From the NCBI GenBank assembly GCA_021775315.1, contig JAJFIC010000012.1, forward strand, positions 1-64,000: a stretch of DNA of 64,000 nucleotides, written 5' to 3'. Origin of the DNA: Paracoccaceae bacterium. Lineage in GTDB: Bacteria; Pseudomonadota; Alphaproteobacteria; Rhodobacterales; Rhodobacteraceae. The notes below the pieces were generated by a model. The model ran no database searches and was not told the DNA's origin. It saw nothing but the letters and a program-made list of their open reading frames with translations. This document shows positions 43,602 through 51,990 of this stretch, in pieces. The translations under genes and the position numbers were made by a program. Every line of letters starts with the position of its first letter. Position 1 is the stretch's first letter.

Positions 43602-44294
43602 ATGAAAATCATCTGGCTTGGCCATTCCGGCTTTCGCATTGAAATTGGCAATCAGGTGTTGCTGGTTGATCCTTGGCTGCAAGGTAACCCGATGTTCCCC
43701 GAAGATCGGCAGGCCGAGGCAAAAGCCGGTGCAACCCATGTGCTGGTATCCCACGGGCACGGCGATCATTCATCCGGTGGCATCGAGATCGCGCGGGAAT
43801 TGGGCATTCCGGCGGTTGGTACCTATGATTTGATGAGCTGGTGGCAAGCCTCTGAAGGCATTGAAACCGTCGGTTTCAACAAAGGGGGCACGGTTGCGCT
43901 AGGGGATGTCAATGTAACGCTGGTAAATGCGGTGCATTCCTCGTCCATTGGCGGAGACAATGGCCCGGTCTATGCCGGGGCTGAGGCCGGGTTCATGATC
44001 GAACATGCCGGGCGCACCATTTATTTTTCCGGCGACACCGATGTGATGGCCGATATGGCGTGGTTTCAGGAATTGCATAGCCCCGAGATTGGTATTTTAT
44101 GTGCTGGCGGGCATTTCACCATGGATATGAAGCGCGCCGCGTTTGCCGCGCGCAAGTTCTTTGATTTCAAGACCGTGATCCCGTGCCATTACCGCACCTT
44201 CCCGATCCTTGAGCAATCCGCCGCAGCAATGGCCGCCGCCCTGCCAAGTGTTGATGTGATTGAGCCACAAGTGTTAGAGGCGCTAGACCTTTAA
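43602..44294 (+). CDS. Metal-dependent hydrolase, UPF0173-type metallo-beta-lactamase fold
   Basis: A 230-residue metallo-beta-lactamase-fold protein. The metal motif is HGHGDH (51-56), with IYFSGDTDV and CAGGHFTMD supplying further ligands and a final histidine in IPCHYRTFP. The start MKIIWLGHSGFRIEIG is typical of UPF0173 proteins. Substrate unknown; relatives act on cyclic nucleotides or N-acyl compounds. GGAGAA 5 bases before the ATG at 43602. The gene ends within the 3' end of the convergent AidB-like gene (12-base overlap). Confidence 0.9.
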   Translation: MKIIWLGHSGFRIEIGNQVLLVDPWLQGNPMFPEDRQAEAKAGATHVLVSHGHGDHSSGGIEIARELGIPAVGTYDLMSWWQASEGIETVGFNKGGTVALGDVNVTLVNAVHSSSIGGDNGPVYAGAEAGFMIEHAGRTIYFSGDTDVMADMAWFQELHSPEIGILCAGGHFTMDMKRAAFAARKFFDFKTVIPCHYRTFPILEQSAAAMAAALPSVDVIEPQVLEALDL

Positions 44295-45920
44295 GCGCCC
44301 AAGTATCACACGGCTGTCGGCATAACTGGCGGATCCAATAACATCACCACGATCGCCAGCCACGCGGGTGGCGACAAAGGCTTGTGCGATCGCGTCAGGC
44401 GCATGTTGCAACAGCGTGGCACCCTGCAACAGCACCGCCAGCCTTTCGGTGTACCAACGGGCCTCGGCCTCAGGCGGGATAGACGGCCAGCGGGTTTTGA
44501 AATCTTTGAGGGCCAGATCAAATTGCCGGTCAGCGCCGGTTGCCGCGTCGAGTTCGGCAAACAGAACCTCGCCTGCCAATGGTTCGCGCGCCAATGTGCG
44601 CAGGATATCAAGGCAGATCACGTTGCCGGACCCTTCCCAGATCGAATTAAGCGGTGCCTCGCGGTACAATAACGGCATCGGGCTTTCTTCGACATAGCCG
44701 ACGCCACCAAGGCATTCCATCGCCTCGTATATGAAATTCGGGCAGCGTTTGTTTGCGATGAATTTGGCCAAGGCGACGCTGATCCGGGCAAAGGCGCGGT
44801 CTGGTTCGCTATCGGCATCATAGGCTTTGGCCACACGCAGCCCCAGCGCGGTTGCGGCCTCAAGCTCGACCACCATATCAGCCAGAACCGATTGCATCAG
44901 CGGTTGATCAATCAGGCGACGCTGAAAGGCCGAGCGGCCCTTGACCCACCAATGTGCCTCGGCCAAGGCCGCGCGCATCAGCCCAGCCGGGGCCATTGCG
45001 GTGTCGAGCCTTGTGTGATGCACCATTTCAACGATGGTTTTGACGCCCTTGCCTTCATCCCCCAACCGCCATGCAAACGCATCGTGGTATTCGATTTCCG
45101 AACTGGCATTGGCGCGGTTGCCGAGCTTGTCTTTCAGCCGCATCACCTGAATGCCATTGCGTTCGCCATCCGGTGTCCAGCGCGGCACAAGAAAACACGT
45201 CAGCCCGCCCGCCGCCTGCGCCAACGTCAAAAAACCGTCGCACATCGGGGCGGAGCAGAACCATTTATGGCCACGCAACCGGTATTCGTCGCCACCTGTC
45301 GCACCGTCCGGTGTGGCCACGGTCGAGTTGGCACGCACGTCAGAGCCGCCCTGTTTTTCCGTCATTGCCATGCCCAGCGTCGCACCGGATTTTTCCCAGA
45401 CGGGGCGCGAGGCCGGATCATAACGCCGGGACATCAGGCGCGGGGTCCAGTCCGCAGCAATCGCGGCATTTGCTTTCAGCGACGGAACGGCGGCATAGGT
45501 CATGGTCATCGGGCAGGACACGCCGGGTTCGACCCCGGCCATCATGTAAACCATCGCGGCGTGGGTGGTATGGCCGCCGGTTTTGTCCTCCCACGGGCGG
45601 GCGGCATATCCGGCCTCTAGCCCCGCCTGCATCAGGTCGTGATAGGCCGGGTGAAATGTCACCTCGTCGATCCGCCTGCCAGCCCGGTCAAACACCTGCA
45701 ATTCCGGCGTTATCCGGTTTGCAACGCGCCCGGCCTCGCGCAAGTCCTCATGGCCCATAAGCCGACCGAAGCTCGCAAGATCACCCTGATCTGCCCCCAT
45801 CCGGCTGGCGTAGTGGCGCAGTATCACATCGTCCTGCCACAGATCGCCGCCTTCGCGCGCACTTGGCTGGTTCTGCACTTCGTGGGTTTCAAGGTCTGTT
45901 CTGGGTCGAATAGGGGGCAT
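44283..45920 (-). CDS. Acyl-CoA-dehydrogenase-like flavoprotein, AidB type
   Basis: A 545-residue member of the acyl-CoA dehydrogenase family. The N-terminal ETHEVQNQP and LWQDD segment is particular to AidB; the flavin region GMAMTEKQGGSDVRANST and the substrate region ECLGGVGYVEESPMPLLYREAPLNSIWEGSGNV in outline (containing the E-x-x-x-x-S-x-W-E-G-S motif) are clear. E. coli AidB is part of the Ada alkylation response and binds DNA through its C-terminus; whether this one does is unknown. Start chosen at the ATG at 45920 behind AAAGG; a GTG three codons earlier is possible. No ada or alkB gene lies nearby. Confidence 0.88.
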   Translation of the reverse strand: MPPIRPRTDLETHEVQNQPSAREGGDLWQDDVILRHYASRMGADQGDLASFGRLMGHEDLREAGRVANRITPELQVFDRAGRRIDEVTFHPAYHDLMQAGLEAGYAARPWEDKTGGHTTHAAMVYMMAGVEPGVSCPMTMTYAAVPSLKANAAIAADWTPRLMSRRYDPASRPVWEKSGATLGMAMTEKQGGSDVRANSTVATPDGATGGDEYRLRGHKWFCSAPMCDGFLTLAQAAGGLTCFLVPRWTPDGERNGIQVMRLKDKLGNRANASSEIEYHDAFAWRLGDEGKGVKTIVEMVHHTRLDTAMAPAGLMRAALAEAHWWVKGRSAFQRRLIDQPLMQSVLADMVVELEAATALGLRVAKAYDADSEPDRAFARISVALAKFIANKRCPNFIYEAMECLGGVGYVEESPMPLLYREAPLNSIWEGSGNVICLDILRTLAREPLAGEVLFAELDAATGADRQFDLALKDFKTRWPSIPPEAEARWYTERLAVLLQGATLLQHAPDAIAQAFVATRVAGDRGDVIGSASYADSRVILGRLKV

Positions 45921-46007
45921 GGCGCGCACCTTTGTTGCTTTCTCGACCCGAAGATAGCACAGATATTGGCCCGGAATGCTGCGGCATCGGAAATTGACGT
46001 AACGTCC

Positions 46008-47870
46008 CTATTCCTGCGACTGGTCCTCATTCTTGCCGTTCTTCAGACTGCGTTGGCTGAACGAGATGACAAGTTGGCTGTTCAATTCACGCGCACGGGC
46101 AATGAACGCTTTATTCTTAGCAATCGGCACATCGGGATCCCATAGATTGGCCATTTCTTTCAGCAGATCCCGATCAAGATCATAGAAATCCGAGGCTGAT
46201 TGTTCCACCTCGAACGCCGGAATACCGCAGTTTTTCAAAACATATTTCCCGGCCCGGATCGAGCTGTCAAAAGTTTCCCGCACGATTTGATCGGCCCCGG
46301 CCTGATAAAGCCGATACACCCCCTCGCGGTCATGGGCGCGGGCGATGATATGCAGATCGGGCCGCTCGCGCCGGGCATGTTCCGTCAGCTTGATCGCGGC
46401 TGCTGGGTCATTGATCGCCACCACCAGCACGCTGGCTTGCATCAGCCCCGCCGCATGCATCAGTTCCGGGCGCGTCGGGTCGCCGTAAAAGCCTTTGACG
46501 CCAAAGGCGCGCTGCTGTTCGATGGTTTGGATATTGTGATCCAGAACTGTGGTTTTCAACCCGTTCATCACCAGCAAGCGGTTCACCACCTGCCCGAAAC
46601 GGCCCACACCGGCGATGATGATCGGCGATTGCTGGTCAATGGCGTCAGCCTCACGCGTTGGGTCCTTGTCCTGATGCCATTTCGACAGCAAGTCATAAAG
46701 GATGAACAACGCCGGGGTCAGCAGCATCGACAAGGCAATAACCAGCAACAGGATGCTGGACAATTCCAGTGGCAAAACATTGGTCTGCACGGTGAAACCA
46801 AGCAACACAAAGCCAAACTCGCCCGCTTGGGCAAGGCTGAGCGTGAACAGCCATTGATCGCGGCCCCGGATTTTGAACAGGCGCGCCAGTGCCAGCAACA
46901 CCACCACCTTGATCGCCATCACCCCCAGCGTGACGCCAATCACCGTCGACAGGTTTTCCAGTAGCATGTCAAAATCAATACCCGCCCCCACGGTGATGAA
47001 AAACAGCCCCAGCAGCAGGCCTTTGAACGGCTCAATATCGCTTTGCAGTTCGTGGCGGAATTCCGAATTGGCCAGAACCACACCGGCCAGAAACGTCCCA
47101 AGGGCCGGGGACAGCCCGACCAAAGACATCAACAACGCGATGCCGATTACCAAAAGCAGGGTGGCTGCGGTGAACATTTCGCGCAGATGGGCGCCAGCGA
47201 TGAACCGAAACAGCGGGCGCGTCAGAAAATGCCCGCCAAGGATCACCGCCGCAACCGCGCTTAACGTGACAAGGGCCACGCCCCAGCCCGGCAGCCCCTC
47301 GATCAGTGACATGGCCGCATGGGCCTCGCCGTGACTGACGGCCTCGTTGTGATAGCCTTGCACAGCCAAAAGCGGGATCAGGGCCAGCATCGGGATGACG
47401 GCAATGTCCTGTGTCAGCAAAACCGAAAAACTGCTGCGCCCGCCTGAGGTATGCATCAGGCCCTTTTCGGTCAGGGTCTGCAACACGATCGCTGTGGAAG
47501 ACAGCGCAAAGACCAACCCGATTGTGATGCTAACGCTTGCGGGTAAACCCAACAGGATTGCACAACCCGCGATCACCGCAGTCGTCAACGAAATCTGCAA
47601 CCCGCCCAGCCCAATCAACCGATGGCGCATGGCCCACAGGGCGCGTGGCTCCATTTCTAGTCCAATGACGAACAACATCATCACCACGCCAAATTCGGCA
47701 AAATTTTGCAGGTTTTGGGTTTCTGAACCGGCTTGCTCGATCACCGGGCCAACCAACACCCCGGCGATCAGATAGCCCAGAACAGACCCAAGGCCCAACC
47801 GTTTTGCGATCGGCACCGCCAGCACGGCGGCCCCCAGATAGATCGTGGCCTGAAACAGAAAAGTGTCCAT
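46008..47870 (-). CDS. Monovalent cation:proton antiporter with TrkA-N domain (Kef type)
   Basis: A 620-residue inner-membrane transporter. The first 390 residues contain about 12 helices of the CPA2 exchanger fold (LGYLIAGVLVGP and SPALGTFLAGVVLANSEF). Residues about 405-520 are a TrkA-N/RCK domain with the nucleotide motif IAGVGRFGQVVNRLLV and a LDHN acidic end. Kef systems release potassium and acidify the cell during electrophile stress under glutathione control. GAGGAA is the ribosome site for the ATG at 47870. It follows the Lrp gene by 7 bases. A regulatory KefF/KefG subunit is not seen nearby. Confidence 0.93.
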   Translation of the reverse strand: MDTFLFQATIYLGAAVLAVPIAKRLGLGSVLGYLIAGVLVGPVIEQAGSETQNLQNFAEFGVVMMLFVIGLEMEPRALWAMRHRLIGLGGLQISLTTAVIAGCAILLGLPASVSITIGLVFALSSTAIVLQTLTEKGLMHTSGGRSSFSVLLTQDIAVIPMLALIPLLAVQGYHNEAVSHGEAHAAMSLIEGLPGWGVALVTLSAVAAVILGGHFLTRPLFRFIAGAHLREMFTAATLLLVIGIALLMSLVGLSPALGTFLAGVVLANSEFRHELQSDIEPFKGLLLGLFFITVGAGIDFDMLLENLSTVIGVTLGVMAIKVVVLLALARLFKIRGRDQWLFTLSLAQAGEFGFVLLGFTVQTNVLPLELSSILLLVIALSMLLTPALFILYDLLSKWHQDKDPTREADAIDQQSPIIIAGVGRFGQVVNRLLVMNGLKTTVLDHNIQTIEQQRAFGVKGFYGDPTRPELMHAAGLMQASVLVVAINDPAAAIKLTEHARRERPDLHIIARAHDREGVYRLYQAGADQIVRETFDSSIRAGKYVLKNCGIPAFEVEQSASDFYDLDRDLLKEMANLWDPDVPIAKNKAFIARARELNSQLVISFSQRSLKNGKNEDQSQE

Positions 47871-47877
47871 AAATTCC

Positions 47878-48333
47878 TCAGATCGGTAACGCCGCATCGG
47901 GCTTGGTCTGGTCCATTACAATTTGGCTTTGCACCCGCGCCACCGCCGAATGCGGCAGGAAAACTTCGTGCACCAGATGGTTCAATTCCCCCAGATCAGC
48001 GCAATAAACCCGCAGCAAATAATCAGCCTCCCCGGTCAATGTCCATGCTGACACCACTTCGGGGCGGGTGCGGATCAGGGTCTGAAACGACTGCGCCGCC
48101 TGCGGTGAGTGCGTCACCATCGACACCTGAATAAACGCCTGCACATTCAGCCCCAGCCGCACCGCATCAAGACGTGCATGAAACCCGGTGATATATCCCT
48201 CTTGCTCCAACCGTTGCCGCCGCCGCCCGGCCTGCGAGGGCGACAGGTTCAGGATATCACCCAGTTCATTGGCGGTCAGATGGGCGTTTTGTTGCAACGC
48301 CTTCAAAAGCTGAGAATCAGTAGAGTCAAGCAT
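47878..48333 (-). CDS. Lrp/AsnC-family transcriptional regulator
   Basis: A 151-residue regulator with an N-terminal HTH (LLKALQQNAHLTANELGDILNLS and QAGRRRQRLE) and a C-terminal RAM domain that binds amino acids. Start at ATG 48333 gives the usual MLDSTDSQLLKAL; an ATG at 48354 is equally possible since neither has a strong ribosome site. It is divergent from the 4-hydroxyphenylpyruvate dioxygenase gene and precedes a cation antiporter. Control of tyrosine catabolism by this Lrp, perhaps with phenylalanine or tyrosine as ligand, is a reasonable inference from the arrangement. Confidence 0.9.
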   Translation of the reverse strand: MLDSTDSQLLKALQQNAHLTANELGDILNLSPSQAGRRRQRLEQEGYITGFHARLDAVRLGLNVQAFIQVSMVTHSPQAAQSFQTLIRTRPEVVSAWTLTGEADYLLRVYCADLGELNHLVHEVFLPHSAVARVQSQIVMDQTKPDAALPI

Positions 48334-48473
48334 GTTCACGCTCAATTTTTGCATGGATACCCGTGATTACATCAAAACACCGCGAAAATAAAGCCATCTA
48401 TGCACAAGTTTGCGCAAACACCGCATCTGATAGCGATCATATTGCGCGGACAGTTTCAAAAAGAGGGAAGAAC

Positions 48474-49577
48474 ATGGGACCGTTTCCACATAATGCCGAT
48501 GCATCAGTGATCAGCGAAGAGAACCCCACCGGCACCGATGGGATGGAATTCGTCGAATTCGCCCACGAAAACCCGGACGCTTTGCGCGACCTGTTCGCCA
48601 GCATGGGATTTGAAAAGACCGCCAACCACAAAACCAAAGCGATCGAACTGTGGCAGCAGGGCGACATCACCTATGTGCTGAATGCCCATGCAGGCTCAAT
48701 GGGTATGCGGTTCGTTGCCGATCACGGCCCCTGCGCACCGTCCATGGCTTGGCGGGTTGTGGACGCCGATCACGCCTATGCCCGCGCGCTTGAAAAAGGC
48801 GCGCAAGCTTATGACGCTGACGACAAGGTTCTGGACGTGCCCGCGATTTACGGCATTGGCGGCTCGTTGATCTATTTCGTTGACACATATGGTGCCAAAG
48901 GTGCGGCCTATGACGCGGAATATGACTGGATCAACCCCGGTGCTGCCAAACCTCAGGGTGTTGGTTTTTATTACCTCGATCACCTGACGAATAACGTCAA
49001 GCGCGGCAATATGGAAAAGTGGTTCAACTTTTACGCCGACATTTTCAATTTCAAACAAATCCGGTTCTTTGACATCAAAGGCAAGTCCACGGGCCTGTTT
49101 TCACGCGCGCTGACCTCGCCTTGCGGCCGTATCCGCATTCCGATCAACGAAAGTGCCGATGCAAACAGCCAGATCGAAGAATACCTGCGCGACTATAACG
49201 GCGAAGGCATCCAGCATGTCGCCGTTGGATGTGACGACATCTATGGCTGCACCGATGCGATTTCGGACCGGGGAATGGCCTTCATGCCAGCCCCGCCGGA
49301 CATGTATTATAAGATGAGCACAAAGCGCGTTGTTGGACATGAAGAACCACTTGATGCACTGATGAAAAACGGCATCCTGATTGACGGCGAAGGTGTTGTA
49401 GATGGCGGCGAGACCCGTATTCTGCTGCAAATCTTTTCCAAAACCGTGATCGGGCCGATCTTTTTTGAGTTCATCCAACGCAAGGGTGACGACGGCTTTG
49501 GCGAGGGCAATTTCAAAGCTCTGTTTGAAAGCATCGAACGCGATCAGATCGAGCGCGGCGTTATCGTCGCCGAATAA
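48474..49577 (+). CDS. hpd: 4-hydroxyphenylpyruvate dioxygenase
   Basis: Converts 4-hydroxyphenylpyruvate to homogentisate in tyrosine breakdown using non-heme iron. The 367-residue protein shows the three iron ligands: His170 in YYLDHLTNNV, His248 in GIQHVAVG and Glu332 in IFFEFIQRKG, matching the established ligand spacing of the family. AGAGGGAAG just before the ATG at 48474 fixes the start; an in-frame extension to 48363 is poorly conserved. Followed by a Rieske protein (12-base gap) and a 2-hydroxyacid dehydrogenase on the same strand. Homogentisate dioxygenase is not in the window. Confidence 0.97.
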   Translation: MGPFPHNADASVISEENPTGTDGMEFVEFAHENPDALRDLFASMGFEKTANHKTKAIELWQQGDITYVLNAHAGSMGMRFVADHGPCAPSMAWRVVDADHAYARALEKGAQAYDADDKVLDVPAIYGIGGSLIYFVDTYGAKGAAYDAEYDWINPGAAKPQGVGFYYLDHLTNNVKRGNMEKWFNFYADIFNFKQIRFFDIKGKSTGLFSRALTSPCGRIRIPINESADANSQIEEYLRDYNGEGIQHVAVGCDDIYGCTDAISDRGMAFMPAPPDMYYKMSTKRVVGHEEPLDALMKNGILIDGEGVVDGGETRILLQIFSKTVIGPIFFEFIQRKGDDGFGEGNFKALFESIERDQIERGVIVAE

Positions 49578-49589
49578 GGCAGCAGATTA

Positions 49590-49949
49590 ATGCATCTCGA
49601 TTGGACCGACTTTCCGGACGCGCCCGAACGGGGCGCGTTCCTGTGTGATTTGGCAGACATCCCTGACAATGGTGTGCTGTCAAAGGATCTGGGCGGCTAT
49701 CCGATTTTGGTTTTACTGGTCGACGGCGCGCCGCGCGCCTATGTCAACGCTTGCCCGCACCAATTCCTGCCGCTTGATCAACGCAGCAATAAGCTGCGCA
49801 GCGCTGATGGTCTGCATCTGTTATGTTCCAACCACACCGCAATTTTTCGCGCCGATGATGGCATGGGTACAGCGGGCGAGGGCGAAGGTTGTCAGCTAAG
49901 CCTGATCCCGACCACCGTGATCGACGGGGCGGTGCATATCTCTACTTAA
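49590..49949 (+). CDS. Rieske [2Fe-2S] protein
   Basis: A 119-residue soluble ferredoxin-like protein. The Rieske ligands are Cys55 and His57 in NACPHQFLPL and Cys79 and His82 in LLCSNHTAIF; the spacing of 21 residues between the pairs is longer than in most ferredoxin components. No signal peptide, so cytoplasmic. Located between hpd and the dehydrogenase gene. HPPD itself needs no ferredoxin, so its role here (electron supply to another oxygenase, or sensing) is open. Confidence 0.88.
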   Translation: MHLDWTDFPDAPERGAFLCDLADIPDNGVLSKDLGGYPILVLLVDGAPRAYVNACPHQFLPLDQRSNKLRSADGLHLLCSNHTAIFRADDGMGTAGEGEGCQLSLIPTTVIDGAVHIST

Positions 49950-50018
49950 GACGGCGTTCTTTGGGCTTGGCGCGGGATGTTTTCCACGCCATTGTCAGCC
50001 AAAAGAAAGGCCCGTTCT

Positions 50019-50954
50019 ATGACCCTGTTGATTGACATCCGCGCACCTCAATGGATGGCCGACCAAGATCTGCACGATCTGCTGGCGCCGCATTTACCCG
50101 GCGTCGAAATCCTGTGTGGTCCACCGACGCAAACCTTACCAACGGTGCTGGTCCTTGCCACCAACCAATTGCAGCCCGACATGGCGGGGTTTTTACCAAA
50201 CCTTAAGCTGGTGCAAAAGCTGGGCGCCGGGGTCGAAACCATGCTGACCGATCCCAACCTGCCGCAAAACGTGCGCATCGCCCGGCTGGAACCCAGCGTT
50301 CAGGCCGACGAGATCGCTGAATACTGTCTGGCGGAACTGCTGGCCGAATTGCGCAACATCCGGGGCTATCTGCACGACCAAAAGGCCCGCCTGTGGAACG
50401 GTGTGGCCCCGCGCCGCGCCGCTGAAACCTCGGTTTTGGTGTTAGGCCTTGGCCATATTGGTGCCCGCGTGGCCGCGCGGCTGGCCGAGAATGGATTTCA
50501 AACCTCAGGGTGGAGCCGCACGCAAAAATCCTTGCCCGCAATCACTTGTTACAGTGGCGAGGCTGATCTGAAACAAGCATTGGGCCAGTCAGATTTTGTG
50601 ATTTCGGTGCTGCCATCAACCGCCAAAACCCGTGGCTTTGCCAATGCCGATCTGTTTGGCGCGATGAAACAGGGGGCGGTTTTTCTGAACGTTGGTCGTG
50701 GTGATCTGGTGGTTGATGGCGATCTGATCAAGTCCCTGAATTCGGGCCATCTTGGCGGCGCAGCCCTTGATGTGTTTCACACCGAACCCTTGGAACAGGA
50801 CCACCCGTTCTGGGATCACGCCAAAATCGCCATCACCCCGCATGTGTCCGGCTGGAGCCTGGGCGAAGGCTTGCTTGACGTTGCTGAAAACTACAAACGC
50901 CTGATCGCGGGGCAGCCTTTGCTGCGGGAAATCGACCGGAAAACCGGATATTAA
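50019..50954 (+). CDS. D-isomer-specific 2-hydroxyacid dehydrogenase (GhrA/hydroxypyruvate-reductase-like)
   Basis: A 311-residue NAD(P)-dependent dehydrogenase. The Rossmann motif is VLGLGHIGARVAARL, and the catalytic set is Arg in LNVGRGDLVVDG, Glu in FHTEPLEQDHPFW and His in AITPHVSGWSLG. This is the GhrA-like group acting on glyoxylate or hydroxypyruvate; reduction of 4-hydroxyphenylpyruvate to its lactate is an alternative suggested by the hpd neighbour. Start at 50019 behind AAAGG; an upstream ATG at 49977 lacks a site. Confidence 0.88.
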   Translation: MTLLIDIRAPQWMADQDLHDLLAPHLPGVEILCGPPTQTLPTVLVLATNQLQPDMAGFLPNLKLVQKLGAGVETMLTDPNLPQNVRIARLEPSVQADEIAEYCLAELLAELRNIRGYLHDQKARLWNGVAPRRAAETSVLVLGLGHIGARVAARLAENGFQTSGWSRTQKSLPAITCYSGEADLKQALGQSDFVISVLPSTAKTRGFANADLFGAMKQGAVFLNVGRGDLVVDGDLIKSLNSGHLGGAALDVFHTEPLEQDHPFWDHAKIAITPHVSGWSLGEGLLDVAENYKRLIAGQPLLREIDRKTGY

Positions 50955-50966
50955 AACTTCGCGATT

Positions 50967-51890
50967 TCAGTCTGACTTACCAGCGCCATCCGCAATCGCC
51001 GTCAGGTTCAACCGATGCGCCAGCCCGGCAATCGCGCCCTCCAGATGGCCCGCAAAGGCTTGCGCCACGGGCGACAAGGATTGGCCTTTGCGCATGATCA
51101 ACCCGACCACCCGTTCAGAGCCGCGAAAATCAATGTCGCGCGCCGTGATCCCTGCTGGCAGGTTGGTCGTGGCAAGGGCGGGCAGCAACGTCACCCCCAT
51201 GCCCGTCTGCACCAGCGCCAACAGCGACGTGACATTGCGCACGATCAGGTTGGCGGCGAAATATTGTTCGCGCAGTTCCGGCAGCTCAATCGCGTCTGAC
51301 GCCTCGTTGCGGATGAAAACCTGATCCGCCAGATCGTGCCAGACCAGCGGTCGGCGCAAGGATGACAGGCTTGTGCCGGGGCCAAAAACCACCCGAAACC
51401 GATCGCTGAACAGCGGCGTAAACGACAGGCGCGCCGCCTCGGTCGGGCGACCGGCAATGCCAAGCTCGGTAATACCAGTATCAACCATTCGCGCCACGCT
51501 GCGGCTGTCGGCATCCAGTATTTCAACCTCAACACCGGGTCTGCTGGCCAGAAAATCCGGCAACACCGCCGGTATCAGATTGCTGGCCACGGACGGCACC
51601 GAGGTGATGGACAAGCGCCCGATATTGTTGGCCGCAAAAGCCCGAATAGCCTTAACCGCCGCATCATAGCCCTGGATCTGCACTTGCGCTGTCTCCAGCG
51701 TAAATCGGCCAAGCGCGGTCAGGGCGTTCTTGCGGTCGCTTTCAAACAACGCGCCACCGATCGCCAGTTCGACCTGTTTCAGGCTCATCGAAACCGCCGA
51801 CGGTGTGCGGTTCAAAATCGCCGCCGCGTCGGCAATGTTGCCGGCATTGGCCACGGTCACGAAACTGCGCAGGTTTTCCAATTTCAACAT
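50967..51890 (-). CDS. LysR-family transcriptional regulator of the divergent catabolic operon
   Basis: A 307-residue regulator. The helix-turn-helix is in residues 5-60 (LENLRSFVTVANAGNIADAA, then TPSAVSMSLKQVE). The effector domain follows. It is divergent from the aldehyde dehydrogenase operon with 100 bases between the starts, and a palindrome with 7-base arms lies next to its start codon, the usual place for autoregulation. This is strong context for control of the operon by a pathway intermediate; which one is unknown. Confidence 0.92.
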   Translation of the reverse strand: MLKLENLRSFVTVANAGNIADAAAILNRTPSAVSMSLKQVELAIGGALFESDRKNALTALGRFTLETAQVQIQGYDAAVKAIRAFAANNIGRLSITSVPSVASNLIPAVLPDFLASRPGVEVEILDADSRSVARMVDTGITELGIAGRPTEAARLSFTPLFSDRFRVVFGPGTSLSSLRRPLVWHDLADQVFIRNEASDAIELPELREQYFAANLIVRNVTSLLALVQTGMGVTLLPALATTNLPAGITARDIDFRGSERVVGLIMRKGQSLSPVAQAFAGHLEGAIAGLAHRLNLTAIADGAGKSD

Positions 51891-51898
51891 GCATTCCT

Positions 51899-51919
51899 TA
51901 TTTCAGAAAAATTGAAATA
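51899..51919. promoter_or_regulatory. Candidate LysR operator
   Basis: TATTTCA-GAAAAAT-TGAAATA, perfect 7-base arms with a 7-base spacer, 9 bases upstream of the lysR start and about 72 bases upstream of the aldehyde dehydrogenase start. It fits the T-N11-A layout of LysR sites (T at 51903, A at 51915). Confidence 0.55.
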
Positions 51920-51990
51920 CACAACAAAAATATCCGTTTGATTTAAGTCGCTGAAACGGGCCATCTTGCCAAAAGTGTGTGGAGGACAAA

